Shown piece after piece: positions 30,221 to 39,185 of a DNA stretch of 64,000 bases (its first letter is position 1; each line of letters begins with the position of its first letter). The notes under the pieces were generated by a model. It was not told the origin of the DNA and searched no databases. It was given only the letters and a program-made list of their open reading frames with translations. The stretch comes from Aureococcus anophagefferens (taxonomy: Eukaryota; Sar; Pelagophyceae; Pelagomonadales; Pelagomonadaceae): assembly GCF_000186865.1 (NCBI RefSeq), contig NW_008705583.1:65673-129672 (forward strand), read 5' to 3'. The position numbers and the translations under genes are program-made.

Positions 30221-31336
30221 ATGATGACGGAGGAGCAGCATCAGTCGTCGAGCTCGCTGGACTCGAGCGGCGCCTTCGACGCCGGCGCGGCCCAGGACTT
30301 CGCCGGCGAGGCCCGGGAGCACGTCGTCGTTCCCGGGGACACGCTCGCGGGCCTCTGCCTCAAGTACGCCGTCTCCGCGCGGGCGCTGCGGACGCTCAAC
30401 AAGCTCGACGGCGACAACGTGCAGGGCGTCGCGGTGCTGGCCATCCCGCCGTCGCCGGCCGGGCGGCCCGCGCCGGTGCAGGCGCAGACGCGCGACGTCG
30501 TCGCGCGGCGGCTGCGCGCGGCGACGCGGCTGCCCCTCGAGGACTGCGTCGCGCGCCTCGAGGCGCGCGACTGGGATTTCGGCGCCTGCGTCGCGGCCCA
30601 CGAGGCCGAGAACGACCCCTTCTCGCCCGCGGCGTTCCGCCCCGCGCCGCCGCCGCCGCCGCGCGCGGCGGCCGCGCGGCCGCCGGCCGTCGCGCTGTCG
30701 CCCGACGGCCGCGCGGCGCGCAAGGTCGTCGTGCACCTCGACCTGGCCCGGGGCCTCTACGACATCGGCGTCCTCGCGTCCATGGACGTCTACGTCGTCG
30801 CGCGCCTCCTCGCGCGGCGCCGCGGCCGCGTCGGCGACGGCGCGCCGCGCGTCGACCGGCTCTGCGCGGCGACGTCGGACCCGGCGCGCCGGAGCGGCGG
30901 CGGCGGTCCGAGCTGGCGCTGGTCGCCCGCGGCGCGCGGGTCGACGCTCGAGCTCGAGATCCCCGCGGCGGCGCTCCGCGGCGCGGACCTCTGCGTCCAG
31001 TTCGAGCTGTTCGCGCCCAACGAGCTCCTGCCGGACTCGCCCCTGGGCGAGACGCAGCCCCTGCCCCTGAGCCGCTTCGCGGACGGCGCGCTGCACACGG
31101 TCATGATCGAGCCCCGCGGCGACCTCACGCTCAGCCTCGCGGCGCCGGACCACGTGCCCCGGGACGTCGTCCGCGCCGTCGCCGTCGGCGCGGGGCACGA
31201 CGCGCCCGGCGCGCCGGGCCTCGCGACGATCCCCCTCGTCGAGGCGCGCGCGGTCAACGTCGCCGGCGAGCGCGTCCCGGGCCCGCCGCCGCGCTACGAG
31301 GCGACGGCCTGCTGCCTCGCGACGCCCCTGCGCTAG
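30221..31336 (+). CDS. Intracellular LysM-domain protein with UBA-like region
   Basis: 371 residues with no signal peptide. A LysM motif (EHVVVPGDTLAGLCLKYAVS, then LRTLNKLDGDNVQGVAVLAI) is at about 28-75. It is followed by a three-helix UBA-like stretch at about 90-130 (RLRAATRLPLEDCVARLEAR, DWDFGACVAAHEAEND). The C-terminal 200 residues (KVVVHLDLARGLYDIGVLAS, LELEIPAAALRGADLCVQFE, MIEPRGDLTLSLA) are strand-rich and may be a C2- or MATH-like sandwich; not identified. Cytosolic LysM proteins of the LYSMD type occur in many eukaryotes. Role unknown. Confidence 0.7.
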   Translation: MMTEEQHQSSSSLDSSGAFDAGAAQDFAGEAREHVVVPGDTLAGLCLKYAVSARALRTLNKLDGDNVQGVAVLAIPPSPAGRPAPVQAQTRDVVARRLRAATRLPLEDCVARLEARDWDFGACVAAHEAENDPFSPAAFRPAPPPPPRAAAARPPAVALSPDGRAARKVVVHLDLARGLYDIGVLASMDVYVVARLLARRRGRVGDGAPRVDRLCAATSDPARRSGGGGPSWRWSPAARGSTLELEIPAAALRGADLCVQFELFAPNELLPDSPLGETQPLPLSRFADGALHTVMIEPRGDLTLSLAAPDHVPRDVVRAVAVGAGHDAPGAPGLATIPLVEARAVNVAGERVPGPPPRYEATACCLATPLR

Positions 31337-31384
31337 GCGCACCGGCGCGCGGTCCCGCGCGGCTTAAGAGCGGCGCCCACGCCC

Positions 31385-32341
31385 CTAGTAGTAGTGCGCG
31401 CGGTAGCGCGGCTGGCCGCCGCCGCCGCGCCGCTGGTCCGCGTAGGCCGCGCGCGCCGCGTCCTGCTGCATGCGGTACCGCGGGTCCTGGCGGCGCTGGC
31501 CCTCGATGCGCGCCTGGGCCGCGGCGGCGGCGCCGACGGCGGCGACGCCCGACGCGGCGCAGAAGTACATGGCGAAGAGGTACGTCGCGACCATGGACGT
31601 CGCCGCGAGCGCGGCGGCCGCGGCGAAGGCGACGGCGGAGAGCGGGTCGGGCTGGTAGGACATGGTGAGGCCCCAGAGCTTGTAGAGGAAGACGGCGAGG
31701 GCGCCGCAGAGGCCCAGGGTGAAGTTGAAGAGGAGCTGGACGAGCCAGCGGAGGACGACGGACGCCGTCGACTCGTCGCGCGACGAGTAGCGGAGCCCCG
31801 TGAAGAGCAGGTCCCACATGGACTGGCGCTTGGCGAAGGACTTGCCGCCGGCGAAGGACGTCCAGAACGTGTCGCGCGTCTCCGCGACGGCGTACTCGCT
31901 CAGCACGCCGACGCCGCGCTTCGCGTCCGAGAGGCCCGCGGCCTCGGTGCGCTGCAGGCCGTCGAGCTCGGCCTGCGCGGCGGCCGCGGCCTGCTTGTAG
32001 TGCTGGCAGCGCGCGTCGCAGGAGAAGAAGCCGCTCGCCTCGTACTGGCGCTGCTGCGCGCCCCGGAGCTTGCTCGCGGCGCGCGCGATGGGCTCGGACA
32101 GGTCCACGGCCTGCATGTCCGCCTCGTAGGATCGCGCGACGTCCGCCGACACCTTGAAGCCCGTCGCGAAGATGACGAGGACGAGGCCCAGGGCCCAGGA
32201 CCCCGTGATCTTCGGGTGGTTCTTCGCCGTCGCCAGCGTCGCCTTGGCGAGCACGCCCACGGCCGTCGCCGCGGCCTCGCCGGGCTCCATCGTCGCGAGC
32301 TGCTGCTGGTTCGGCATGTTCGCGTTCGGCTGCTGGGCCAT
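31385..32341 (-). CDS. Membrane protein with about four TM helices, unknown
   Basis: 318 residues. After a polar N-terminus comes a first helix (ITGSWALGLVLVIFATGFKV), then a roughly 150-residue helical, Cys-containing loop (FFSCDARCQHYKQAAAAAQ), then helices LLFNFTLGLCGALAVFLYKL, AVAFAAAAALAATSMVATYL and FAMYFCAASGVAAVGAAAAA. The C-terminus is basic and disordered (RRQDPRYRMQQDAARAAYAD, GGGGQPRYRAHYY). I recognise no family. The loop with paired cysteines suggests a lumenal or extracellular domain. Confidence 0.65.
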   Translation of the reverse strand: MAQQPNANMPNQQQLATMEPGEAAATAVGVLAKATLATAKNHPKITGSWALGLVLVIFATGFKVSADVARSYEADMQAVDLSEPIARAASKLRGAQQRQYEASGFFSCDARCQHYKQAAAAAQAELDGLQRTEAAGLSDAKRGVGVLSEYAVAETRDTFWTSFAGGKSFAKRQSMWDLLFTGLRYSSRDESTASVVLRWLVQLLFNFTLGLCGALAVFLYKLWGLTMSYQPDPLSAVAFAAAAALAATSMVATYLFAMYFCAASGVAAVGAAAAAQARIEGQRRQDPRYRMQQDAARAAYADQRRGGGGQPRYRAHYY

Positions 32342-32544
32342 GGTTGTGCGTGCGGAGGACGAGGAGGAGGAGGAGGACGCGGAGGTGGACCTCGGCGACG
32401 AGGACGACGACGACGACGACGACGCGCGGCCGATGAGAATCTCGACAGGTGGCCGGCGGCGTCGGAGACGGCTCGGCTTGTGGCTGATCGGCGACGGCAA
32501 GCAAAGCTTCGTTGCACCTTCGACGATCCATGGTCCCGCCAAGA

Positions 32545-34213
32545 ATGGCGCGTTTCTGTCTAGTCATACTCGCTTGCGGCCGTGCCTTCGCGCCCGCGGC
32601 TCGACCGGGAGCGCTGCGTCGCGCTCCCGAGGCGTGTGCGCCGCGCGCGCTCCCCGCCGGCGACGCCGCCGAGTTCGCCACGCTCGTCGCCGAGGCCCTC
32701 GAGCGGAAAGACCAGATCGAGCTCTCCGTGAAGCGCGGCGCGGGCGACGCGCAGATCGCGTCCCTGTCGGGCCGCGCCGTGGACATCAAGAAGAAGCGCG
32801 TGCTCCAGCTCAACTACAAGCGGCGGGGCGCGTGCGACGTCGCGCGGAATTTCGGCGCCGCGGCCGCGCGCGGCGCGCGCGGCGCCGCGGCCGGCGGCGC
32901 CGCGGCCGACGGCCTCGCGCCCAAGGGCGCCTCCGCCCGCCGCGCCGTCGCCCTGGCGCTCGCCGGCGCCTGCGACGAGGCCCGCGCGACGATCCTCGCG
33001 GCGGACGCGACGACGACGCTCCGCCTCGGGCGCGCGGGCCTCGACGCGACGCGCGCGGCGGCGGCGGCGCGGCCGGCGGCGGCGGCGCCCCACGACCGCG
33101 CGAAGCGCCGCGCCATCTCGCCGGCGGCGCCCTTCCTCGCGGCGCTGAACGTGACGAACGCGGCCGGCGGCGCGCGGCCCGGCCGCGAGCGGAAGCTCCG
33201 GCAGATCTTCCGCTTCGCGGAGCTCCTGGACCACGCCGTGCGGCGGGCCGACGTCGGCGCCGCGCCGCGCGTCGTCGACATGGGCTGCGGCAAGGGCTAC
33301 CTCACCTTCGCCGCGCGCGAGCTCCTCGCGGGGAGGTTCGGGAGCGCGAGAGTCGAGGGCGTCGAGGCGCGACGGTCGCTCGTCGACGCGTCGAACCGCG
33401 CGGCGGCGTCCCTCGGCCACGGCGACTCCCTGACGTTTCGCGAGGGCTGGATCGGGCCCCGCGGCGCCTTCGACGTCCTCCTCGCGCTCCACGCGTGCGA
33501 CACGGCGACGGACGACGCGCTCCACGCGGCCGTCGTCGGCGGCGCGGCCGTCGTCCTCGCGGCGCCGTGCTGCCACAAGGAGCTCCGGCCCCAGCTCGAC
33601 GCGCGCGTCGCGAAAATCCGGGCGGGCGGCGGCGGCCCCGGGGACCTCGCGCTCGCGGCCGTCGCGGGGCGCTGTGTGGAATTCAACCACTGGTTTGGGT
33701 GGTCCTGACCAAACTTTGAAATTCTCGAGCTCGGTCACATCGAAGTCGATTCGGCTGATTTTTGGACGGATCGATTGCTCTCGTCGAGTTCTCGAAGCAC
33801 GGCCGAAGAGCTTGCGTCGAAACTGTCGCATATGCGCACATTGAAGTCGGGTTGAAGATTCGAATTCCACGCAGGCGGGGCACGGCGCGCTCGCGGACCG
33901 CCACGCGGAGGCGGTCACGGACGCGCTCCGCTGCCTCGCGCTCCGGCTCCACGGCTTCGACGACGCGCGCATCATCGAGTGGATCTCCCTCGAGCACACG
34001 GCGAAGAACACGATGATCGTCGCGACGCGGGACCGGCGCGCGGCGCGCGACGGCGCCCGCGCGGACGACCTCCGCGCCGAGCTCCGCGCGCTCGCGGCGC
34101 ACCACGGCGTCGCGACGCAGCGGCTCTGCGCGCTCCTCGGCGAGGACCTCGGCGGCGGCGCGCCGCCGGCCCCCGCGCGCGCCAAGGGGCGCATGCCCGC
34201 GCTGGACCCGTAA
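32545..34213 (+). CDS. SAM-dependent methyltransferase (GSTCD/bacterial-type) with plastid-type leader
   Basis: Exons 32545-33663 and 33875-34213 give 485 residues. The leader MARFCLVILACGRAFAPAAR has a signal-like core and an AFAP motif. The catalytic part shows VVDMGCGKGYLTFAARELL (motif I), VEGVEARRSLVDASNRAA, FDVLLALHACDTATDDALHA and VVLAAPCCHKELRPQLDA. Removing the introner gives AVAGHGALADRHAEAVTDAL and FISLEH-like IEWISLEHTAKNTMIVATRD, which is exactly the C-terminal pattern of this methyltransferase family (bacterial proteins and the methyltransferase part of animal GSTCD). This independently confirms the intron ends. Substrate unknown. Start at 32545; an ATG at 32530 in frame would add five residues. 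Confidence 0.85.
33672..33874 (+). mobile_element. Introner element, family A (intron of the GSTCD-type methyltransferase)
   Basis: 203 bp from CTGTGTGGAATTC to GAATTCCACGCAG, inside an imperfect 8 bp duplication (GCGGGGCG at 33664-33671, GCGGGGCA at 33875-33882). The intron is 33664-33874 (211 bp) with GC donor in the duplication and CAG acceptor from the element. A GT at 33674 would put the downstream exon in the wrong frame, so the GC donor is strongly favoured here. Confidence 0.92.
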
Positions 34214-34418
34214 CTTGCGGCGAAGGGGAGCCTGGAGACCGCGGCGGGGCGGAGAAGTTGCTATTGGCGACCACCTGCTGGTTGCTTTTGAGGCACTCTT
34301 CAAGTCCTTGAAGACTAGGTTGAACACGTGTATGTTTACCTAGCAAGGGCGCCCGTTGCCTGGCTTGGTGCCTCGGTCCCGACGCGGCCGCGGACGTCAC
34401 GCAGGACAACATCCGTGC

Positions 34419-34428
34419 ACTTGAAGTC
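34419..34428. promoter_or_regulatory. ACTTGAAGTC motif upstream of the thioredoxin-fold gene
   Basis: Identical ten-base word to that at 8042, 67 bp before the ATG at 34495. About 100 bp further upstream (34300-34330) are TTCAAGTCCTTGAAGACTAG and GGTTGAAC, giving a cluster of the same words. Confidence 0.35.
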
Positions 34429-34494
34429 GACGCGTTGGAGCAGGACTCGCAGATTGGGTGCCTCGCCGCGAGCGTCGCCTCAGCCACCGCAGCC

Positions 34495-35781
34495 ATGCCG
34501 ACGAAGAAGGAGAAGAAGGCGAAGGCGCCCAAGGACGCCGCGGCCGCGGCGCTCGACGACTGGGGCGCGTCGAGCTCGGGCGGTAGCTCGAGCAAGAAGG
34601 GCGGCGGCATGTCGACGGGCGCCAAGGTCGGCGCGGCGTGCGTCGCGGTCTTCGCGGCCCTCGTCTTCGCGACGTCCGGCGGGTCGGGCCCGCTGACGTA
34701 CCTCGACGTCAGCGACGAGGCCATGCTCCGCAAGGTCTTCTTCAGCGGCGAGGTCTGGGCCGTCGCGTGCTCGTCGTCCGACGACTCGCAGCCGCTGCCC
34801 GAGGCCATCGAGGCCGTCGCGCACCGCCTCGGCGGCGAGATGAGCTTCGGCGCCGTCGACTGCAAGACCAAGCTCCCCGGCAAGGCCTACAACATGATGC
34901 AGCGCTGGAAGCTCCGCAAGGAGGACAAGGCGACGCCCGTGCTCTTCATCAGCAACGGCGTCCAGGTGACGCAGATCGAGCCCCAGTACTTCAAGAGCGA
35001 GTACGACCTCGTGCGCGAGCTCCGCCTGCTGAGCATGCGCCGGCCCTACATGGCGAAGAACACGGAGCTCCTCCGCGAGAAGTGCTGGGGCAAGCCGCGG
35101 TGCCTCTTGATCCTGCAGGGCGGGTCGCTCGAGGGCCACGTCGAGAAGGCGCTCCACGCCGTCGCGGGCCACCACAGCCAGGGGGGCAAGGGCCGCAAGG
35201 GCGCCTCCGCCGAGGACAAGAGCGCCGTCGCCTTCGTGGCCATGGACGCGCAGGAGCACAAGCTGCCCTTCGAGGGCTTCGAGCTCGGCGACGACCTCAA
35301 GCTCCGCCGCTTCGAGGCGGGCTCCCACCGGGCCATCTACTTCCGCAACGTCTCCGGCGCGCCGACGCTGCGCGCCCTCGCCCACAAGGGGCCCCTGACG
35401 ACGGACGCGCTCGGCGCGTTCCTATCGACGGTCTCGCTCGACTCCGACGACGCGCCCTACGCCAAGCTCGTGGACGTCGGCAAGCACATGGACAAGTTCG
35501 GCATCTACCGCCGGTCCAAGAAGCTCAAGCCCCCGAAGAAGACGAAGATCTCCGGCGGCAAGGACTTCTCCGCCGACGCCGCGGCGGCCGCCGCCGCCGA
35601 GAAGCTCAAGAAGCCCGAGACGGCCGAGGAGCTCAAGAAGGCCTTCAAGGAGCAGCGCGAGCGCGAGGCGAAGAAGCGCGCGGCCATGGACGAGGCCTCC
35701 GAGGACCTCTTCGAGGCCGTCGACGACGAGGGCGACGACGAGGAGGAGGAGGAAGAGGACGACGAGGAGGAGATGATCTAG
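34495..35781 (+). CDS. Type II membrane protein with thioredoxin-like fold lacking CxxC
   Basis: 428 residues. A basic cytosolic start (MPTKKEKKAKAPKDAAAAAL) leads to a TM helix (GAKVGAACVAVFAALVFATS). The following part has thioredoxin-like strands (EVWAVACSSSDDSQPLPEAI, MSFGAVDCKTKLPGKAYNMM, ATPVLFISNGVQVTQIEP) but only one cysteine at the expected active-site turn. A second related unit may start at CWGKPRCLLILQGGSLEG. The C-terminus is a charged coiled coil ending in an acidic run (EEEEEDDEEEMI). Redox catalysis seems unlikely; an ER chaperone-like or DnaJ-associated role is a guess. The start codon at 34495 is the first ATG of the frame. Confidence 0.65.
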   Translation: MPTKKEKKAKAPKDAAAAALDDWGASSSGGSSSKKGGGMSTGAKVGAACVAVFAALVFATSGGSGPLTYLDVSDEAMLRKVFFSGEVWAVACSSSDDSQPLPEAIEAVAHRLGGEMSFGAVDCKTKLPGKAYNMMQRWKLRKEDKATPVLFISNGVQVTQIEPQYFKSEYDLVRELRLLSMRRPYMAKNTELLREKCWGKPRCLLILQGGSLEGHVEKALHAVAGHHSQGGKGRKGASAEDKSAVAFVAMDAQEHKLPFEGFELGDDLKLRRFEAGSHRAIYFRNVSGAPTLRALAHKGPLTTDALGAFLSTVSLDSDDAPYAKLVDVGKHMDKFGIYRRSKKLKPPKKTKISGGKDFSADAAAAAAAEKLKKPETAEELKKAFKEQREREAKKRAAMDEASEDLFEAVDDEGDDEEEEEEDDEEEMI

Positions 35782-36022
35782 GCGCGGCCGGCGGGCGGCG
35801 GCGCGCGCGGCGAAGGTCGGCCTTAAGGCACGGAGAGACTTGGGCCGAGCTCGGGCGCGGGGAGCGTCCGCGGCGGGAGGACGCCTCACAGCACCCTCAG
35901 AGGTCCGTTTCGCATCACTATCGCATGAATCCGTGTGTTGCCCTCTGCGGCAAGAGTTCGGCTGGCTGCTGGAAGAGTGGCTGCAGCGCAGCGCGCCGTC
36001 CACACACACGCCGCCCGCAACG

Positions 36023-38200
36023 ATGCCGCCGACGCTGAGCGTCACGCAGCTGAGCACGCTGGCGGTCCTGCGGGAGATGGGCTACGACGCGCCGCGGGCG
36101 ACGGCCGTGCTCCTCAAGGTTGGCGGCTCCCTGAACCGCGCCCTGTCGGCGCTGGCCGAGGCGCCGGCCCCGGCGTCCGGCGCCGCGAGCGCCGACGCGC
36201 CGTCGCCGCGGCCGAGCGCGAAGAAGGCGAAGAAGCGGTCGCCGAAGGCGTCGCCCGCGGCCGCGCGCGCGACGCCCGCGAAGGCGCCGCCGGCGGCCGC
36301 GGCGCGCGACGTCGCCGTCGGCGCGGAGCTGCGCGTGGCCAGGGAGCCCGCGACGCGCGGCGTCTGCCGGCGCGTCTTCGAGAAGGGCAACGGCCACGTC
36401 TACGTCGACCTCGCGACGACGGCGGGCGCCGTCGTCTCGCTGCGGCGCGCGCAGGTCGAGCCCGCGACGCTGACCGCCGCGGAGGCCGCGGCCTGCGCCG
36501 CGCCGGCCGCCGCGGGCGAGGCGGTCGCGGCGCCGGCCGGGGCCGCCGCTTCCGCGGACCCCGCCGAGGCCGCCGCCCCCGCGGACCCCGCCGGGGCCGC
36601 CGCCCCCGCGGACCCCGCCGAGGCGGCGCGGGAGTCGCTGCCGCCGAAGAAGCGGCGCCGCAAGGGCCCGCCGTCGCCGCGCGACGGCGGGTCGCCGTCC
36701 GCGCTCCGCGCGTTCGACGCGCTGCGCGAGCTCCACCCGGACTTCGACGGCACGCGCGCCTTCCCGCGGAACCGCACGATCATGCCCACGTTCAAGCTCT
36801 GGAACTGCGACAACCTGGAGATTCCGAACGAGGCGCACGAGGCGTTCGAGCAGTTCGTCATCTGCTGGCTCTTCAACGAGGTCGTGCCCCTCTACTGCCA
36901 CGCGCCGAACCGGCGCGAGGCGACGGACGACGGGCCCGTGCCCGCCGCGCGCCGGCGGTCGCCGCCGCCGGGCCTCGAGAGGCTCCGGGTGTTGGAGCTC
37001 GGCGGCGGCATCGGCGCCGTGAGCACGATGATCCAGCAGATGATCGAGATGCTCGACCCGGGCGCGCCCCACGTCGTCTTCGAGCCCAACGGCGCCCTGG
37101 CCGACGGGCCCCTGGCGCACAACCGCGACCGCTACCGGTCCACGTTCGCCGTGCTCCGAGGCGTGCTCAGCGACAAGGACGCCGTGCCCTTCGGGTCCGG
37201 CGACGTCGACCCGAACCACCCGCGGGCCTGGATGTGGGGCACGGTCAACGGCGGTGGCCGGAGCCGGGGCACGGTGCGGGGTTTTGGGTTAGACACCGTC
37301 GCCGCGCTCCTCGGCGGCGCGCCGACCGTGCTCGTCGCGGACTGCGAGGGCGGCCTCATCCCCGCGTTGCGCGAGTTCCCCCAGCTGCTCGACTCCGTGA
37401 AATGCGTCTACTACGAGCGCGACCCGCCGGGGGACTACGAGCCCATGGAGGAGCTCCTGCGGGCCCGGGGCTTCGCGAACGTGCTCAAGGCGTCGCTGCA
37501 CCGCGTCTGGGTCCACGAGGCGAGTTTGCCGCCGGGCGCGGGCGGCGCGCGCGGCCGCGCGGAGTCGCTCGCGTCCGCGGGCTCCGCGGCGTCGCCGCGG
37601 CCGGCGGCGGCGCCCGCCGACGCGGCGGCGGCGGCGCTCCGCGTCGCCGCGCACCGCGCGGACCTCGCCGTGTCGGCCGCGCGCGCGGCGGACCGCGTCC
37701 GCGACCTCGAGCGGTTGGTCGACGCGGGCGTGGACCTCGCGCGGCGCGCGGAGGCGACGGTGCCCCTGGACGGGCCGGGCCTCGCGGACGCGACGCGGCG
37801 CTACTTCCGCGACGCCTACGCGCCCGCGCTCGCGCGCGCGCGCGAGCTCTGGGACGTCGCGCGGCGCGCGGCGGACGCGGGAGCGCCGCTGCGGCCCCGG
37901 CGGCTCGCCATCAACGCGCGCGTCGTCTGCAGCTGGCACGAGGACGACTGGCCCGACGGCGAGGTCGAGTGGTACCCGGGCCTCGTCTCCGAGGCCAAGG
38001 AGGACGGCACCTACGCGATCCTCTTCGACGACGAGGACGAGCGCTACGGCGTCCCCCGCGACGAGCTCCGGCCCATCTTCGTCGCGGGCTCCTTCGACTG
38101 GACCCACCCCTTCGTCCAGCCCGACGCCGCGGAGACGCAGTCCAGCGTCGACGACCGCGCGAACTCGCCCGCCCCGGAGGCCATCCCCGAAGAGAGCTAG
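36023..38200 (+). CDS. UBA-FkbM methyltransferase-Tudor fusion protein
   Basis: 725 residues. A UBA-like domain (about 8-45: STLAVLREMGYDAPRATAVL, LNRALSALAE) is followed by disordered Lys/Ala segments including three AAPADPAEAA-type repeats, a basic patch PPKKRRRKGPPSP (possible nuclear signal), and a methyltransferase of the FkbM type (about 255-510): LRVLELGGGIGAVSTMIQQM, HVVFEPNGALADGPLAHNRD, LVADCEGGLIPALREFP, and VYYERDPPG. A helical region follows. At about 630-690 a Tudor/Agenet-like module reads WHEDDWPDGEVEWYPGLVSE, DGTYAILFDDEDERYGVPRD. UBA suggests ubiquitin binding and Tudor suggests methyl-lysine/arginine or histone binding, so a chromatin-associated methyltransferase is plausible but unproven. 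Confidence 0.72.
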   Translation: MPPTLSVTQLSTLAVLREMGYDAPRATAVLLKVGGSLNRALSALAEAPAPASGAASADAPSPRPSAKKAKKRSPKASPAAARATPAKAPPAAAARDVAVGAELRVAREPATRGVCRRVFEKGNGHVYVDLATTAGAVVSLRRAQVEPATLTAAEAAACAAPAAAGEAVAAPAGAAASADPAEAAAPADPAGAAAPADPAEAARESLPPKKRRRKGPPSPRDGGSPSALRAFDALRELHPDFDGTRAFPRNRTIMPTFKLWNCDNLEIPNEAHEAFEQFVICWLFNEVVPLYCHAPNRREATDDGPVPAARRRSPPPGLERLRVLELGGGIGAVSTMIQQMIEMLDPGAPHVVFEPNGALADGPLAHNRDRYRSTFAVLRGVLSDKDAVPFGSGDVDPNHPRAWMWGTVNGGGRSRGTVRGFGLDTVAALLGGAPTVLVADCEGGLIPALREFPQLLDSVKCVYYERDPPGDYEPMEELLRARGFANVLKASLHRVWVHEASLPPGAGGARGRAESLASAGSAASPRPAAAPADAAAAALRVAAHRADLAVSAARAADRVRDLERLVDAGVDLARRAEATVPLDGPGLADATRRYFRDAYAPALARARELWDVARRAADAGAPLRPRRLAINARVVCSWHEDDWPDGEVEWYPGLVSEAKEDGTYAILFDDEDERYGVPRDELRPIFVAGSFDWTHPFVQPDAAETQSSVDDRANSPAPEAIPEES

Positions 38201-38235
38201 GAGGCCCCGGTTTTTATGGTAAATACCCTCGATCG

Positions 38236-38766
38236 TCATCGGAACTGGCGCAGGAGGAACGCGTTCCAGGCGAAGGAACACGCGTTCATCGCGAGGACGC
38301 GGTACCGCAGCGGCACCGCGCCGCCGTAGATGGCCGCCGTGATGAAGGGCCAGACGGACCAGCCCGCCGTCAGCGCGGGCCACAGGTTCGTCTCCAGGGC
38401 CGCGGCGACGTCCGCGGCGGCGCCGTCGCGCGAGGCGGCCTGGATCGCGATGCACGCCGAGATGTTCACCGGGAAGGACACGGCCATGTCCGCGGCCGTC
38501 TTGAAGAGCACGGGCCCCGGCGCCGTCGACGGCAGATAGCGCGCCCAGGCCGACGTGACGCCGTGCATGACGGGCGCGAACCAGAGCGCCCCGTATCCGA
38601 CGCCGACGATCGCCGTGCGCGGCGCGTCGTAGGGCGCCGGGCCGATCGCCTGGTTGCAGGCGTCGGACGCGCCGACGATGACGCCTGAGGAGAGTGCCTT
38701 CGTTATTAGCGGCTGGGTTTGCAGCGCGCGGTCGTAGCTCCGAGCGAGTTTTCGCAGGGCGAGCAT
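38236..38766 (-). CDS. Mpv17/PMP22-family membrane protein
   Basis: 176 residues, near the usual family length. It starts MLALRKLARSYDRALQTQPL and continues ITKALSSGVIVGASDACNQA, both characteristic of Mpv17/PMP22. Then come TAIVGVGYGALWFAPVMHGV, FKTAADMAVSFPVNISACI, LWPALTAGWSVWPFITAAIY and VLAMNACSFAWNAFLLRQF, giving four membrane helices with the conserved WP and WN positions. Family members are inner-mitochondrial or peroxisomal channels. The N-terminus does not distinguish between these. ATG at 38766; the codon at 38793 is TTG. Confidence 0.85.
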   Translation of the reverse strand: MLALRKLARSYDRALQTQPLITKALSSGVIVGASDACNQAIGPAPYDAPRTAIVGVGYGALWFAPVMHGVTSAWARYLPSTAPGPVLFKTAADMAVSFPVNISACIAIQAASRDGAAADVAAALETNLWPALTAGWSVWPFITAAIYGGAVPLRYRVLAMNACSFAWNAFLLRQFR

Positions 38767-39185
38767 GGCGGCCCTGCGCTGCCTCGCGTCCAAGCGGTGC
38801 GATGCTGCGCCTGCCGTCGAGCAAGTGGCTAGCGATGCTGCCTCGCGTCCGGCGCGACGAGCAAGCGGTGCGATGCTGCTCCGTCTACCGTCCGGCCTTT
38901 GAACAAGTGCGATATCGCTTATCTAGCGCTTCGAGCACGGCCGAGGGCAGCCATGCGGCGGCGCACCGAGGGCGCATGCACGTCCATGCGCCGGAGCTAG
39001 CCGCGGCGCGGACTTGCAGTCAAACTTGCTGCCACTTTGAACTCAAATGGGTACCGAGCTCAGGTGCTCGCGGCCGGGGCAGCATTTCGAAATCAGTCGC
39101 AGACCGGGCCGTCCGCCGGACACTCGCCGGTGCGCTTTCGGTGCCGAGCAAGACCAAGGGCGTTCCCGCGCGTTGGTCTCCCGCC
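38767..39185. other. Intergenic region between Mpv17 and UNC119 genes
   Basis: 419 bp between divergent starts. The Mpv17-proximal part contains repeated short words (GCGATGCTG, CTCGCGTCC and GAGCAAG occur two or three times between 38780 and 38880). Near 39017-39050 there is GCAGTCAAACTTGCTGCC and TTTGAACTCAAATGG, resembling the CTTGAA-type motifs seen before other starts. The UNC119 frame is open upstream but has no homology, so I treat it as leader. Confidence 0.4.

Noticed and set aside
33672..33720. Exon extension reading CVEFNHWFGWS at the end of the methyltransferase
   Set aside because: The frame enters the introner and stops. The same peptide-like ending appears where the element is inserted in other genes, and splicing instead yields the conserved family C-terminus.
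38694..39185. N-terminal extension of UNC119
   Set aside because: The frame is open but the sequence has repeated words and no similarity to UNC119. The ATG at 39186 gives a start in keeping with the family.
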